NCBI RefSeq assembly: GCF_003478035.1
Contig: NZ_QUEP01000002.1
Coordinates: forward strand, 320,334-384,333
DNA length: 64,000 nucleotides
Reading direction: 5' to 3'
Source: Clostridium sp. OF03-18AA
GTDB taxonomy: Bacteria > Bacillota > Clostridia > Lachnospirales > Lachnospiraceae
The notes beneath the pieces are model-generated. The model did not search any database, had not been told where the DNA came from, and saw only the letters and a program-made list of their open reading frames with translations. The position numbers and the translations under genes were made by a program. Below are positions 1-9,024 of the stretch, one piece after another. Numbering within the stretch: position 1 is the stretch's first letter; the number at the start of each line of letters is the position of its first letter.

Positions 1-15
1 AGGCGGTGATTGCCT

Positions 16-1353
16 ATGGTAAAGAACCGCATTTCTTCACAGTATGTTTTTGGGTATCAGAAGTTTATCCTGTACCCGGAAGATTACAAGGTTACTAAGT
101 CCGGCAAGAAGAAAGTACAGTTGCCTGAACTGGTTGGTAAGGGTTACGGTACTTTTTGGCGTTGGAAAGGTAGATATAGGGTATGTAAGGGCAGCCGTGC
201 ATCCAAGAAATCGAAAACAACTGCCCTTTGGTACATCACTAATATGATGAAGTACCCACAGGCAAATACCCTTGTGGTCAGAAAGACTTTCAGAACCCTG
301 AAAGATTCCTGTTTCACAGAATTGAAGTGGGCGATTCACCGCCTTGGTGTTGATGCCTTTTGGGAAATCAAAGAATCACCACTTGAAATGACCTATAAAC
401 CGACAGGTCAAAAGATTTATTTCAGGGGACTGGATGACCCCCTGAAAGTAACATCAATAACCGTTGATATTGGCTGTTTGTGTTGGATGTGGATTGAAGA
501 AGCGTATGAAATCAGTTCAGAAGATGATTTCAATATGCTTGATGAATCAATCCGTGGTGCTGTTCCTGACGGTTCAGGACTGTTCAAGCAAATAACACTT
601 ACACTGAACCCGTGGAATGAACACCACTGGATAAAGAAGCGGTTTTTTGATACCCCTGATGATGAAGTCCTTGCAATGACTACCAATTACAAGTGCAATG
701 AATGGTTGGATAAGGCAGACTTAAAAGTCTTTGAAACCATGCGGAAGCAGAACCCAAGGCGTTATAAAGTAGCGGGTCTTGGTGATTGGGGTATTGTAGA
801 CGGTCTTGTATATGAGAACTGGGAAGAAAAGGCGTTCAGTGTTGATGAAGTCAAGAAGATAAGCGGTGTCAAGTCCGTATTTGGTCTTGACTTCGGTTAT
901 ACAAATGATCCTTCTGCACTGTTTTGTGGTTTCATTGACCAGTCAAGCAAGACCATTTGGGTATTTGATGAAATGTATCAGCCGGGTATGAGTAATGAAG
1001 CCATTGCCGAACAGGTGCAGCGGATGGGATATGTGAAAGAGAAGATCACAGCCGATTCAGCCGAACCAAAGAGCATTGACCGCTTGCGTGAACTGGGTCT
1101 GAAAGGAATCAGGAAAGCAAGGAAGGGCAAGGACAGCATCAACAACGGTATTGACTTCATTCAGGACTATCACATTATCATTCATCCAAGATGTGTGAAT
1201 TTCATCACAGAGATCAGCAACTATCAATGGGACAAGGATGCCAAGACAGGCAAGAAACTGAATCGTCCTATTGATGACTTCAATCACCTGATGGATGCAA
1301 TGCGTTATGCGGTTGAATCTATTGTGAAGGGTGATGCTTTCAGTTTTGACTAA
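16..1353 (+). CDS. terL: Phage terminase large subunit (PBSX family)
   Basis: This is the ATP-driven packaging motor and nuclease that fills the procapsid with DNA. A Walker A-like stretch (CKGSRASKKSKTTA) lies near residue 60, a hydrophobic strand ending WIEEAYE serves as Walker B near residue 155, and a nuclease-type segment (FGLDFGYTNDPSA) near residue 290 carries the expected metal-binding Asp. The length, about 445 residues, fits the PBSX/TIGR01547 family. I chose the ATG at 16 because AGGCGGTG lies at a good distance. A TTG at 10 is possible, and a stop at 7-9 closes the frame upstream. The small subunit presumably ends just before the window. Confidence 0.93.
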   Translation: MVKNRISSQYVFGYQKFILYPEDYKVTKSGKKKVQLPELVGKGYGTFWRWKGRYRVCKGSRASKKSKTTALWYITNMMKYPQANTLVVRKTFRTLKDSCFTELKWAIHRLGVDAFWEIKESPLEMTYKPTGQKIYFRGLDDPLKVTSITVDIGCLCWMWIEEAYEISSEDDFNMLDESIRGAVPDGSGLFKQITLTLNPWNEHHWIKKRFFDTPDDEVLAMTTNYKCNEWLDKADLKVFETMRKQNPRRYKVAGLGDWGIVDGLVYENWEEKAFSVDEVKKISGVKSVFGLDFGYTNDPSALFCGFIDQSSKTIWVFDEMYQPGMSNEAIAEQVQRMGYVKEKITADSAEPKSIDRLRELGLKGIRKARKGKDSINNGIDFIQDYHIIIHPRCVNFITEISNYQWDKDAKTGKKLNRPIDDFNHLMDAMRYAVESIVKGDAFSFD

Positions 1354-1375
1354 ACAATTACCGGGTAGAATACAC

Positions 1376-1465
1376 GGCATCAGCAACCGCTCTTTTTGGA
1401 CGGTAGGAAACGGTTGTCAAATGCTTACTCCGGGGCGGTTGCAACAGGTGACCGCCTATGATGCC
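1376..1465 (+). ncRNA. Candidate structured RNA between terL and portal
   Basis: The gap between terminase and portal contains a nested inverted repeat. GGCATCA (1376-1382) pairs with TGATGCC (1459-1465). Directly inside it GCAACCGC (1383-1390) pairs with GCGGTTGC (1435-1442). The descending side has a 16-base insertion that includes GGTGACC, able to fold on itself. The multi-part stem is not followed by a T-run, so it is not a simple terminator. It could be a processed or regulatory RNA or a packaging signal. I do not recognise it as a named family. Confidence 0.35.
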
Positions 1466-1506
1466 TGTATAACTACTTTTTGAATAAAAGAAACAAATTA
1501 GTAACA

Positions 1507-1552
1507 ACAACCCTTGAAAATGCAGTGTTTTCAGGGGTTTTGATTTTATTAT
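1507..1552 (+). terminator. Terminator-like hairpin before portal gene
   Basis: An AACCCTTGAAAA arm is followed, after a short loop, by TTTTCAGGGGTT and then a T-rich stretch. It fits an intrinsic terminator or attenuator between the packaging gene and the head operon. Confidence 0.55.
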
Positions 1553-1575
1553 GCAATGAAAGGGGTGATTGAACA

Positions 1576-3144
1576 GTGTTCAGTTCCTTTGTGGATGCAA
1601 TCACTTTGAAACTAAGTAATTTCATACTGGAAGGGGCAAAATCCCACATGACTGACTTGGAATTTCTTGAAAAAGAAATCCTTGCTTGGAAATGTTCACC
1701 CCGTAGGATGATGCAGATTAAGGGATTTCTGTATTATGACGGTGACCATGATGTGATTCACCGCAAGCGTACAATGATAGGTGAGGACGGCAAACTTGAA
1801 GTTGTTGAGAACTTACCAAACAACCGTATTGTTGATAACCAGTATGCAAAAATGGTGAATCAGAAAGCCAATTACCTGTTCGGCAAGCCGTTTACATTAA
1901 ACGGTGACAATGAACAGTACATTGAACTGCTGAAAAAGGTATTTGACAAGAAGTTCATGCGAACATTAAAGAGTGCGGGCAAAGCTGCATATAATGGCGG
2001 TATTGCTTGGCTATATCCTTACTACAATGACCGGGGGGAATTTGCTTTCAGGCTTTTCCCCGCTTATGAGATTTTGCCGTTTTGGAAAGATTCTGAACAT
2101 ACCGAACTGGATTTCTTCATCAGACTGTATGTGTCAGTTGCTTATGACGGCACACAACGCAAGTACATTGAAAAGGTTGAATTGTATGATCTGACAGGTG
2201 TTCACCTGTTCATACTGGACGGTTCAAAACTGATACCTGATGTTGTGAACAATGACACTGCTGATTTCCCGCACGTTACAATGACGGATGCAGCCGGAAA
2301 TGTGCAAATGTTCAACTGGCAGCGTGTTCCCCTGATTCCATTGAAAGCCAATGAACAGGAAACACCGCTGATTAAAAGGGTCAAGTCCTTACAGGACGGT
2401 ATCAATGTGATGCTGTCTGACTTTGAAAACAATATGCAAGAGGATGCAAGGAACACCATTTTGGTACTGAAAAACTATGACGGTACTAATTTGGGTGAGT
2501 TCAGAAAAAACCTTGCAACCTTTGGTGCAGTCAAAGTCAGGTATGACGGTGACACCAAGGGCGGGGTTGAAACCCTTGAAATCACAGTTAATGCAGACAA
2601 TTACAAGACTATTGTGGAAATCTTCAAGAAAGCCTTGATTGAGAACGCAATGGGTTATGATGCCAAGGATGACAGACTTTCCGGCAATCCTAATCAGATG
2701 AACATTCAGTCAATGTATTCTGACATTGATACAGATGCCAATGATACAGAATCAGAAGCACAGGCAACAATGGATGATGTACTTTGGTTTGTCAACTGCC
2801 ACCTTGCCAATACAGGACAGGGTGATTTTGAAGGTGAAGAAGATGGGGTTGATGTAGTATTCAACCGTGATATGCTGATGAATGAATCAGATATTATTGA
2901 TAACTGTCAGAAGTCACAGGGAATCATTTCTGATGAAACAATCATCAGTATGCACCCTTGGGTGGATGACCCGCAACTTGAAATGGAACGCCTGAAAAAG
3001 CAGAAGGAAGAAGCACAGAAAGAAATGCTTGCACAGTATGACCCGTTTGGTACACAGAATCAGAACGGTGACGATGCAGATGATGACCCTGACAACAAAG
3101 GTGACCCGTCACAGGGAAGTCAGGGCGGTGAAGTAGATGAATAA
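1576..3144 (+). CDS. Phage portal protein (SPP1 gp6-like)
   Basis: The portal is the dodecameric ring at the capsid vertex through which DNA enters and leaves and to which the tail joins. The 522-residue length, the position after the large terminase, and segments such as NNRIVDNQYAKMVNQKANYLFG near residue 85 fit SPP1 gp6-type portals. The C-terminal 40 residues are very acidic and of low complexity (D, E, Q, G). Translation starts at a GTG behind AAAGGGGTGA. The last bases overlap the start of the minor head gene, so the two are translationally coupled. Confidence 0.9.
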   Translation: MFSSFVDAITLKLSNFILEGAKSHMTDLEFLEKEILAWKCSPRRMMQIKGFLYYDGDHDVIHRKRTMIGEDGKLEVVENLPNNRIVDNQYAKMVNQKANYLFGKPFTLNGDNEQYIELLKKVFDKKFMRTLKSAGKAAYNGGIAWLYPYYNDRGEFAFRLFPAYEILPFWKDSEHTELDFFIRLYVSVAYDGTQRKYIEKVELYDLTGVHLFILDGSKLIPDVVNNDTADFPHVTMTDAAGNVQMFNWQRVPLIPLKANEQETPLIKRVKSLQDGINVMLSDFENNMQEDARNTILVLKNYDGTNLGEFRKNLATFGAVKVRYDGDTKGGVETLEITVNADNYKTIVEIFKKALIENAMGYDAKDDRLSGNPNQMNIQSMYSDIDTDANDTESEAQATMDDVLWFVNCHLANTGQGDFEGEEDGVDVVFNRDMLMNESDIIDNCQKSQGIISDETIISMHPWVDDPQLEMERLKKQKEEAQKEMLAQYDPFGTQNQNGDDADDDPDNKGDPSQGSQGGEVDE

Positions 3145-4918
3145 CGGTGAATACTGGCAGAAGCGTTTTGAACTGCTTGAACAGGCTGCACACCAACAGG
3201 GGGTTCAGTGCTATGCGGATATTGAAAAACAATACCGACAGGCACAGAAGCAACTTGAAGGTCAGATTGCTGCATGGTATCAGCGTTTTGCATCTAACAA
3301 TGGGGTAACCCTTGCAGAAGCAAAGCGGATATTGAACGCAAAGGAACTTGCTGAACTGAAATGGGATGTGAACCAGTACATTCAGTACGGTCAGGAAAAT
3401 GCGATCAACGGCACTTGGGTCAAGCAGCTTGAAAACGCATCTGCAAGATTCCATATCAGCAGACTTGAAGCCTTGAAGTTACAGACCCAACAGAGCATTG
3501 AAGTCATGTTTGGAAACCAACTTGACAGCATTGACAGCACAATGCGGAATGTTTACAAGTCCGGCTATTATCACACAGCCTATGAGATTCAGAAGGGTGT
3601 GGGTGTTGGTTGGGACTTTTCCGCACTGGATGACAAGCAGATCAGCAAGGTCATCAATAAGCCTTGGGCGGTTGACGGCAAGAATTTCAGTGAAAGGATA
3701 TGGGGCAACCGTCAGAAGTTGGTCAATGAACTGAACAACACCCTGACACAGAACATCATCTTGGGAAAAGACCCACAGAAAGCCATTGATGAAATTGCCC
3801 GGAAGATGAACACTTCCAAGACCAACGCCGGGCGGTTGGTAATGACAGAAGAAGCCTTTTTCAGTTCCACAGCACAGAAGGACTGCTTCACTGAACTGGA
3901 TGTTGAACAGTTTGAAATTGTGGCAACACTGGATTCCCATACTTCGGATATATGCCGGGGTATGGATGGCAAGCATTTCCCTATGTCTGAATGGAAGGTT
4001 GGTGTGACTGCACCGCCGTTTCATGTTCATTGCCGTTCAACCACAGTACCATATTTTGATGATGAATTTGATGCTGTTGGTGAACGTGCTGCACGGGATG
4101 AAGAAACAGGCAAGACCTACTTTGTACCGGGCAACATGACCTATAAGGAATGGGAAAAGTCGTTTGTCAACGGCGGTGATAAGTCAGGTTTGCAAGAAGC
4201 GTTGCCGGATGATACAATCAAGACAGAAGAAAAGAAAACCGTTGATGATTGTGAAACTGTTGAACAGGTTCAGGATTTGATGAAAGATCAGCAATGGTTT
4301 AGGGTTGCGGAAATCAACGGTCATGTGTATGACACCAATGAAAGAATAGGTCTGAAAGGCTTGGATTTGGGTTGTGCAAAGTCCATTTACAAGACCCATG
4401 AACAACTATTTGATAAATTCCCACAGTTGAAGGGAAAATTGAACGCAGTTGGAAGTACGCAGTTGGGCGGTATGACATACGCACAATGTTCTTTTGGTCT
4501 TGGTCACGGTGGTGTTACGGTCAATACAAAGTATTTTTCTGATATGGAAAAACTTGCAAAGTCCTATGAAAAAGACTTGCAAGCGGGTTTTCATCCAAAG
4601 GGTACAGATTTCAGTGCTATTGTTATGCACGAACTGGGACACGCTATTGATGATTACCTGTCATATACTGAAATGGTATGTGGGTTACTGAATAATTACA
4701 GACCGAAAATTGTATCTGCTGATCTAAGACCAAAGGTAATGAGATCATGCGGGTTGAAAGTTTCTGACATACGCAATGAAGTCAGTGGATATGCAACCAA
4801 AGATGCACAGGAATGGTTTGCTGAATGTTTTGCTGAATACATGGTATCAGACGAACCAAGACCTGTTGCAGCAAAGTTTGGTGAAATGTTGGAAGAACTG
4901 TTGAAAGGGGTGAAGTAA
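3137..4918 (+). CDS. Minor head protein (SPP1 gp7-like) fused to a zincin-like domain
   Basis: Residues 1 to about 340 are a phage head morphogenesis protein of the SPP1 gp7/Mu gpF type. The signature is the TSDICRGMDGKHFP...PPFHVHCRSTTVPYF segment near residues 270-305. Such proteins bind the portal and enter the capsid in few copies. After a linker (about 345-390) comes a second domain with the metallopeptidase motif HELGH at residues 498-502. A possible downstream ligand region, EWFAECFAEYMVS, lies near residue 560. At 593 residues the protein is much longer than a plain gp7. The extra domain may be injected with the DNA or act in the cell; that role is inference. Confidence 0.88.
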   Translation: MNNGEYWQKRFELLEQAAHQQGVQCYADIEKQYRQAQKQLEGQIAAWYQRFASNNGVTLAEAKRILNAKELAELKWDVNQYIQYGQENAINGTWVKQLENASARFHISRLEALKLQTQQSIEVMFGNQLDSIDSTMRNVYKSGYYHTAYEIQKGVGVGWDFSALDDKQISKVINKPWAVDGKNFSERIWGNRQKLVNELNNTLTQNIILGKDPQKAIDEIARKMNTSKTNAGRLVMTEEAFFSSTAQKDCFTELDVEQFEIVATLDSHTSDICRGMDGKHFPMSEWKVGVTAPPFHVHCRSTTVPYFDDEFDAVGERAARDEETGKTYFVPGNMTYKEWEKSFVNGGDKSGLQEALPDDTIKTEEKKTVDDCETVEQVQDLMKDQQWFRVAEINGHVYDTNERIGLKGLDLGCAKSIYKTHEQLFDKFPQLKGKLNAVGSTQLGGMTYAQCSFGLGHGGVTVNTKYFSDMEKLAKSYEKDLQAGFHPKGTDFSAIVMHELGHAIDDYLSYTEMVCGLLNNYRPKIVSADLRPKVMRSCGLKVSDIRNEVSGYATKDAQEWFAECFAEYMVSDEPRPVAAKFGEMLEELLKGVK

Positions 4919-4919
4919 T

Positions 4920-5069
4920 ATGTCACAATCAATGCCGTCATTTTGGGATAGTCCTTATTTTGTCCCTGAACCTGACAACTGGCATCTGACAGAGGATGCC
5001 CCGGAAGAATTAAAGAAAGAATTTGCAGAGTATATGAAAGAATCTGCTGATGAAAGCACGGTCAAATAG
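4920..5069 (+). CDS. Small phage protein, 49 residues, unknown function
   Basis: A short reading frame begins at an ATG behind AAAGGGGTGAAGTA, two bases after the minor head stop, and ends inside the terminator stem. It encodes an acidic peptide starting MSQSMPSFWDSPYF and rich in Glu, Asp and Lys near its end. I recognise no domain. The tight spacing and ribosome-binding site argue that it is translated with the head genes. Confidence 0.6.
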   Translation: MSQSMPSFWDSPYFVPEPDNWHLTEDAPEELKKEFAEYMKESADESTVK

Positions 5070-5086
5070 CCGTGCTTTTTTCATAC
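5053..5086 (+). terminator. Intrinsic terminator after head gene block
   Basis: AAGCACGG and CCGTGCTT form a GC-rich stem with an 8-base loop, followed directly by a T-run. The stop codon of the 49-residue gene lies in the loop. Confidence 0.85.
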
Positions 5087-5130
5087 CTTAACAAATTATC
5101 AATAGACCTGTAATAATTGCTATATGGCGG

Positions 5131-5143
5131 TTATATGAGGTCA
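5131..5143 (+). repeat. Recurring phage intergenic motif, copy 1
   Basis: TTATATGAGGTCA occurs here ahead of the scaffold/coat genes. It is preceded by GCTATATG and a four-base gap. The same 13-mer, with the same upstream GCTATATG, recurs at 22764-22776 ahead of the holin, and a one-mismatch form lies at 10851-10863 ahead of the tail chaperone gene. Confidence 0.6.
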
Positions 5144-5238
5144 GAAAGGGGGATAAAAGGCACATGAAAACATACACAATGAGAAAGGCATGGTGATCCT
5201 GATTATCTCCCGGCTACTGGGTCAAGTAGCACATAGAA

Positions 5239-5267
5239 AAGGCATCCGGCAACGGGTGTCTTTTTTC
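5239..5267 (+). terminator. Second intrinsic terminator in gap before scaffold gene
   Basis: GGCATCCG pairs with CGGGTGTC (two wobble pairs) around a short loop and is followed by TTTTTT. The 5070-5357 gap thus holds two terminators and the recurring motif. A short leader frame at 5164 (10 codons) is not convincing. Confidence 0.6.
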
Positions 5268-5357
5268 TTGCGGGTTGTCAAGCGTAAACCGAACAAAACC
5301 AATCAATCATGTGGGAGTAACCCCGTATAAAAACGTATTTGAAAGGATGGTATAGAA

Positions 5358-5984
5358 ATGACAAGAAAACAGTTAGAGGATTTAGGACTTACCAAGGAAC
5401 AGGCTGATTCAGTAATGAAAATCAATGGTGATGACATTGAGAACGCAAAGGGTACTGCTTCAACAGAAATCAAGAACTTGCAGACAGAGGTTGAAGGACT
5501 GAAAACACAGGTCGGTGACCGTGACAAGCAGTTAGAAACCCTGAAAGCATCAGCCGGGGACAATGCAGACCTGAAAAAGCAGATTGAGGACTTGCAGACA
5601 GAGAACGCCACAGCCAAGGCAAACCATGAATCCGAACTGAACCAGTTGAAAATTGATTTTGCGGTTGAAAAGGCACTGACAGGTGCAAAGGCAAAGAACA
5701 TCAAGGCGGTCAAGGCTTTACTTGAACTGAATGATGCCAAACTTGACAAGGACGGAAACGTCAAGGGACTGGCTGAACAGATTGAGAAGCTGACAAGCGG
5801 TGATGACACCAAGTTCCTGTTTGAAGTACAGAAGCAGACCAAACAGCAGCAGAATTTCAAAGGTTTTCAGCCGGGAGCATCAGGGGAACAGAAACCGGGT
5901 GAGGGTGAAAAGGTCGATTTCTCAAAAATGAGTTATGACGAACTTACCGCTTACATGGAAGCAAACCCGGATGCACAGATTTAA
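5358..5984 (+). CDS. Phage scaffolding protein (GP20-like)
   Basis: This is an internal scaffold that guides assembly of the coat protein into a procapsid. The 208 residues are highly charged, with a long coiled coil at about 35-110 (alternating E, K, Q, L heptads), a helical middle part and a Gly/Gln/Pro-rich linker before the C-terminus. It sits immediately before the coat gene, as in SPP1- and PBSX-like phages. GAAAGGATGG precedes the ATG. Confidence 0.85.
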   Translation: MTRKQLEDLGLTKEQADSVMKINGDDIENAKGTASTEIKNLQTEVEGLKTQVGDRDKQLETLKASAGDNADLKKQIEDLQTENATAKANHESELNQLKIDFAVEKALTGAKAKNIKAVKALLELNDAKLDKDGNVKGLAEQIEKLTSGDDTKFLFEVQKQTKQQQNFKGFQPGASGEQKPGEGEKVDFSKMSYDELTAYMEANPDAQI

Positions 5985-6010
5985 TTTGATGAAAGGAAGG
6001 TAATTGAAAC

Positions 6011-7126
6011 ATGGCAAAATTTGATGCTAAAAGTTTTAACGAAAAGGCGTTCGGTAAGTACATGAGTGCAATTCCGAACGTGAAACTGAACAAGTTGCGT
6101 GAATCCCGTGCAATCGTTGGTGATGCACGACTTCGTGACACTTTTGTGAATAACTCACAGACTGGCACTGTTTACGCAGTGTTACCGTTCTTTGGTCTGC
6201 TTTCCGGCACACCACAGAACTATGATGGTGTTGACAATGTTACACCGGGCAAGACTGACACCTATGAACAGGGTGTTTTCACCTATGGCAGAATGAACGG
6301 TTGGACAGAAGCAGATTTCAGTTATGATGTAACTGGTGGTACTGACTTCATGGCAAACGTAAGAAATCAGATCAATGACTACTGGAACGGTGTAGATCAG
6401 GATGTTATCCTTGCAATCTTAAAGGGTGTGTTTGGGATGAAAGACACTGGAATGGGTGACATTAAGAAGTCCAATGCAGCGTTTGTTGAAGCACATACTT
6501 ATGATATTGCACAGGCGGGTGCTGAACACACTGATGACACTATGAAGATGGATGCAACAACCCTGAACAGTGCCATTCAGAAGGCTTGCGGTGACAACAA
6601 GCAGAAGTTCAAGTTAGTTTACTGTCACAGTGCGGTTGCTACTAATCTTGAAAATCTGAAACTGCTTGCATACTTAAAGTACACAGATGCACAGGGTATT
6701 GAACGTGATCTTGAAATGGGTACTTGGAACGGCAGACTGGTCATCATTGATGATTCTTTACCTACTAAGGTTGTTGAAGCTGTTGCAGAGGACACAGGAA
6801 AAGGTATCAAGGCACAGGATGCTTATACAGAGTACACAACTTATATCCTTGGTGAAGGTGCTATTGGATTTGAAGATGTAGGTGCAAAAGTGCCTTATGA
6901 AATGGTGCGTGATGCTAAGACAAGGGGTGGTGAGGACACACTTATTTCCCGTAAACGTCACGCTGTTTCTGTTTCAGGTGTTTCTTATCTCAAGGCAGAT
7001 CAGAAAACCAATTCACCAACTAACACAGAGTTAGGGAACGGCAAGAACTGGTCACTGGTTGCATCTGATACCAAGACCATTGAACACAAGGCAGTTCCGA
7101 TTGCCCGTATTATTTCCCGTGGTTAA
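6011..7126 (+). CDS. Major capsid protein
   Basis: The 371-residue protein directly follows the scaffold gene and precedes the connector genes, the invariable place of the coat protein. It has no transmembrane segment or catalytic motif. The N-terminal arm (FNEKAFGKYMSAIPNVKLNKLRESRAI) and the later FKLVYCHSAVATNLENLKLLAYL stretch fit the HK97-fold coat proteins of Clostridium phages. GAAAGGAAGG precedes the ATG. Confidence 0.88.
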   Translation: MAKFDAKSFNEKAFGKYMSAIPNVKLNKLRESRAIVGDARLRDTFVNNSQTGTVYAVLPFFGLLSGTPQNYDGVDNVTPGKTDTYEQGVFTYGRMNGWTEADFSYDVTGGTDFMANVRNQINDYWNGVDQDVILAILKGVFGMKDTGMGDIKKSNAAFVEAHTYDIAQAGAEHTDDTMKMDATTLNSAIQKACGDNKQKFKLVYCHSAVATNLENLKLLAYLKYTDAQGIERDLEMGTWNGRLVIIDDSLPTKVVEAVAEDTGKGIKAQDAYTEYTTYILGEGAIGFEDVGAKVPYEMVRDAKTRGGEDTLISRKRHAVSVSGVSYLKADQKTNSPTNTELGNGKNWSLVASDTKTIEHKAVPIARIISRG

Positions 7127-7151
7127 TTTCTGATCGGAAAGGGTGGTTGCA

Positions 7152-7547
7152 ATGTTTGATACTGATACAGTAAAAGAACGGTTGAAATCATTCGGTTATA
7201 CGGTCAAGGCAGATGATGAATTTGCCTTGACCTTTTGCGTTGAGAAAGTACGCAGCACAATCAAGAATGAAATCAACTGGAATGATGTGCCGGAAGGACT
7301 GGAACACATTGCCGTTGATATGGCGGTGGGTGAATTTCTTCTTTCCAAGAAAACCTTTGCACCTGATGACCTTACCGGGTTTGATTTAGAATATGCTGTC
7401 AAGCAGATTCAGACAGGGGACACCAACACGGTTTTTGCAACTGGTGAAGGTTCAATGACCCCTGAACAAAGACTGACTTCTTTCATCAATTACCTTTTAT
7501 CCTATGGAAAGGCTGAATTTAATTCATTCAGGCGTATCAGATGGTAA
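7152..7547 (+). CDS. Head-tail connector protein (YqbG/gp15-like)
   Basis: This small (131-residue) alpha-helical protein sits right after the coat gene, where the adaptor ring that docks on the portal is encoded. ATG 7152 is preferred because GGAAAGGG lies about eight bases upstream; an in-frame GTG at 7143 would add three residues. The stop overlaps the start of the next gene. No active-site motif was seen; the assignment rests on size, position and general resemblance. Confidence 0.7.
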   Translation: MFDTDTVKERLKSFGYTVKADDEFALTFCVEKVRSTIKNEINWNDVPEGLEHIAVDMAVGEFLLSKKTFAPDDLTGFDLEYAVKQIQTGDTNTVFATGEGSMTPEQRLTSFINYLLSYGKAEFNSFRRIRW

Positions 7548-7924
7548 AACAGATTCAGGCAGCACAAAAGGCTGCAAGGAAAGCCATTGAAGCAACCTAT
7601 TTTGGTACTTTGACGGTGACAGAACTGCAAAAGGTAAAAAATGAGAAGTCAAAACTTATGGAAGAATCAGAGGTTGTAGTCTTACAAGACCAACCGTGCA
7701 GATTATCTTTTGAAAAACTGCAAACAGCAATTCAGTCAGAATCAGCAGCAACGATCACGCAAAGCACAAAGTTGTTCGTTTCCCCGGATGTAACCATCAA
7801 GGCGGGGTCAAAACTGACAGTAACACAGGACAATGTGACCACGGACTACACCCGCAGCGGTGTCCCTTCCACATATCCAACGCATCAGGAAATTACACTT
7901 GAACTGTTCAAGGAATATGCGTAA
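7541..7924 (+). CDS. Head closure/stopper-like protein (YqbH/XkdH position)
   Basis: The 127-residue protein is encoded between the adaptor and the gp10-like gene and overlaps the adaptor gene. The middle and end are beta-rich (VVVLQDQPCRLSFE, FVSPDVTIKAGSKLTVTQ, HQEITLELFKEYA), as in stopper proteins that seal the portal after packaging. The functional name is inferred from gene order. Confidence 0.65.
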   Translation: MVKQIQAAQKAARKAIEATYFGTLTVTELQKVKNEKSKLMEESEVVVLQDQPCRLSFEKLQTAIQSESAATITQSTKLFVSPDVTIKAGSKLTVTQDNVTTDYTRSGVPSTYPTHQEITLELFKEYA

Positions 7925-8386
7925 ATGGGTAGAATGGGAAGATTTGACTGCAAAGGTCTGAAAGACTTTCAGCAGCAGTTGGGAAAGTTGCAAAATCCTG
8001 ATGACTTTGTGGAATCGTGTGCAAAGGAACTTGCTGCCCGGTTGCTTCGCATGGTGGTCAAAAGAACACCTGTCGGACAGTACCCGGCAAGTTCAGGAAA
8101 AAAGGGCGGTACATTAAGGCGTGGTTGGACTGGTGAAAAACGTGCATCAGCACAAGGGTATGCAGACAGCCTGACGGTGAATCATTTTGGTGACACCTAT
8201 GTCATTGAAATTGTGAACCCGGTTGAATACGCATCTTATGTTGAGTACGGACACAGGACAGCCAATCATTCAGGATGGGTCAAGGGTCAGTTTATGATGA
8301 CCATATCTGAACAGGAATTACAGAGAATTGCCCCAAAGGTGCTTGAAAACAAAATCAAGAAATATTTAGGGGGACTTGGTAAATGA
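7925..8386 (+). CDS. HK97 gp10-like tail completion protein (XkdI)
   Basis: The 153-residue protein resembles HK97 gp10/XkdI neck proteins. It has a helical N-terminus, a KRTPVGQYPASSGKKGGTLRRGW segment (residues 45-68) and VEYGHRTANHSGWVKGQFMM in the second half, which is a hallmark of the family. It joins the completed head to the tail. The start follows the previous stop without a gap, and its end overlaps the next gene by four bases (ATGA). Confidence 0.85.
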   Translation: MGRMGRFDCKGLKDFQQQLGKLQNPDDFVESCAKELAARLLRMVVKRTPVGQYPASSGKKGGTLRRGWTGEKRASAQGYADSLTVNHFGDTYVIEIVNPVEYASYVEYGHRTANHSGWVKGQFMMTISEQELQRIAPKVLENKIKKYLGGLGK

Positions 8387-8817
8387 TAAATTCAATAGTT
8401 GAAGCAATCAGTTGTTCCCTGAACAAAGAATTTGGGGATGATTATGAAATCCACAATGAAGAAATCAAGCAAGGTTTGAAAGAGCCTTGTTTTTTTATTG
8501 CTTGCTTAAACCCAAACAACAACCTTTTCCTTGGCAAACGGTATGAACGTACCAATCAGTTCTGCATCCAGTATTTCCCACAGTCTGCAAAGAAGCAGCG
8601 GGAATGTGCTGATGTGGCTGAAAGAATGTATGACTGTTTGGAGTATATCACAACAGACGGTGATACCAAGCCAATCAGGGGTTCAAAAATGAATCATCAG
8701 GTGGTTAACGGTGTTCTGAATTTTTTTGTCAATTATGACTTTTTCACGGTCAAGACGGAAGAACAGACACCAATGGAAACTATGACGGCAAGCACGGATG
8801 TGAAGGAAGGTGGTTGA
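8383..8817 (+). CDS. Tail terminator-like protein (XkdJ position)
   Basis: The 144-residue protein starts in an ATGA overlap with the gp10-like gene. CFFIACLNPNNNLFLGKRYERTNQFCIQYFP and a later strand (VLNFFVNYDFFTV) give the alpha/beta pattern of tail terminator proteins that cap the sheath and tube. The family call (phage_tail_terminator type, DUF6838-like) is from memory of the motif and from position. Confidence 0.7.
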   Translation: MINSIVEAISCSLNKEFGDDYEIHNEEIKQGLKEPCFFIACLNPNNNLFLGKRYERTNQFCIQYFPQSAKKQRECADVAERMYDCLEYITTDGDTKPIRGSKMNHQVVNGVLNFFVNYDFFTVKTEEQTPMETMTASTDVKEGG

Positions 8818-8819
8818 TT

Positions 8820-9023
8820 ATGGCAGCAAAAAAGACAGCAACGGGAACTGCTGCAAGGTCTGAACAGACTGAACCAATGTTCAGCAAGGAACAGATTCTT
8901 GCATCTGCCCGTTTTGCAAACAGAAGGGACTTGGTGGATGCCCTTCTTGATGAAGATAAAAGTTACACCATGAAAACTGTTGACAATTTAGTTGAAAAAT
9001 ACATGAAAGGACAGGTGAAATAG
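8820..9023 (+). CDS. Small phage protein before the sheath gene
   Basis: The 67-residue basic protein has an Ala/Lys/Thr-rich start and a helical second half (FSKEQILASARFANRRDLVDALL). An equivalent small gene is common just before the sheath gene in Firmicutes contractile-tail prophages. ATG 8820 is used rather than TTG 8814 because GAAGGTGG is better spaced. Function unknown. Confidence 0.6.
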   Translation: MAAKKTATGTAARSEQTEPMFSKEQILASARFANRRDLVDALLDEDKSYTMKTVDNLVEKYMKGQVK

Positions 9024-9024
9024 T

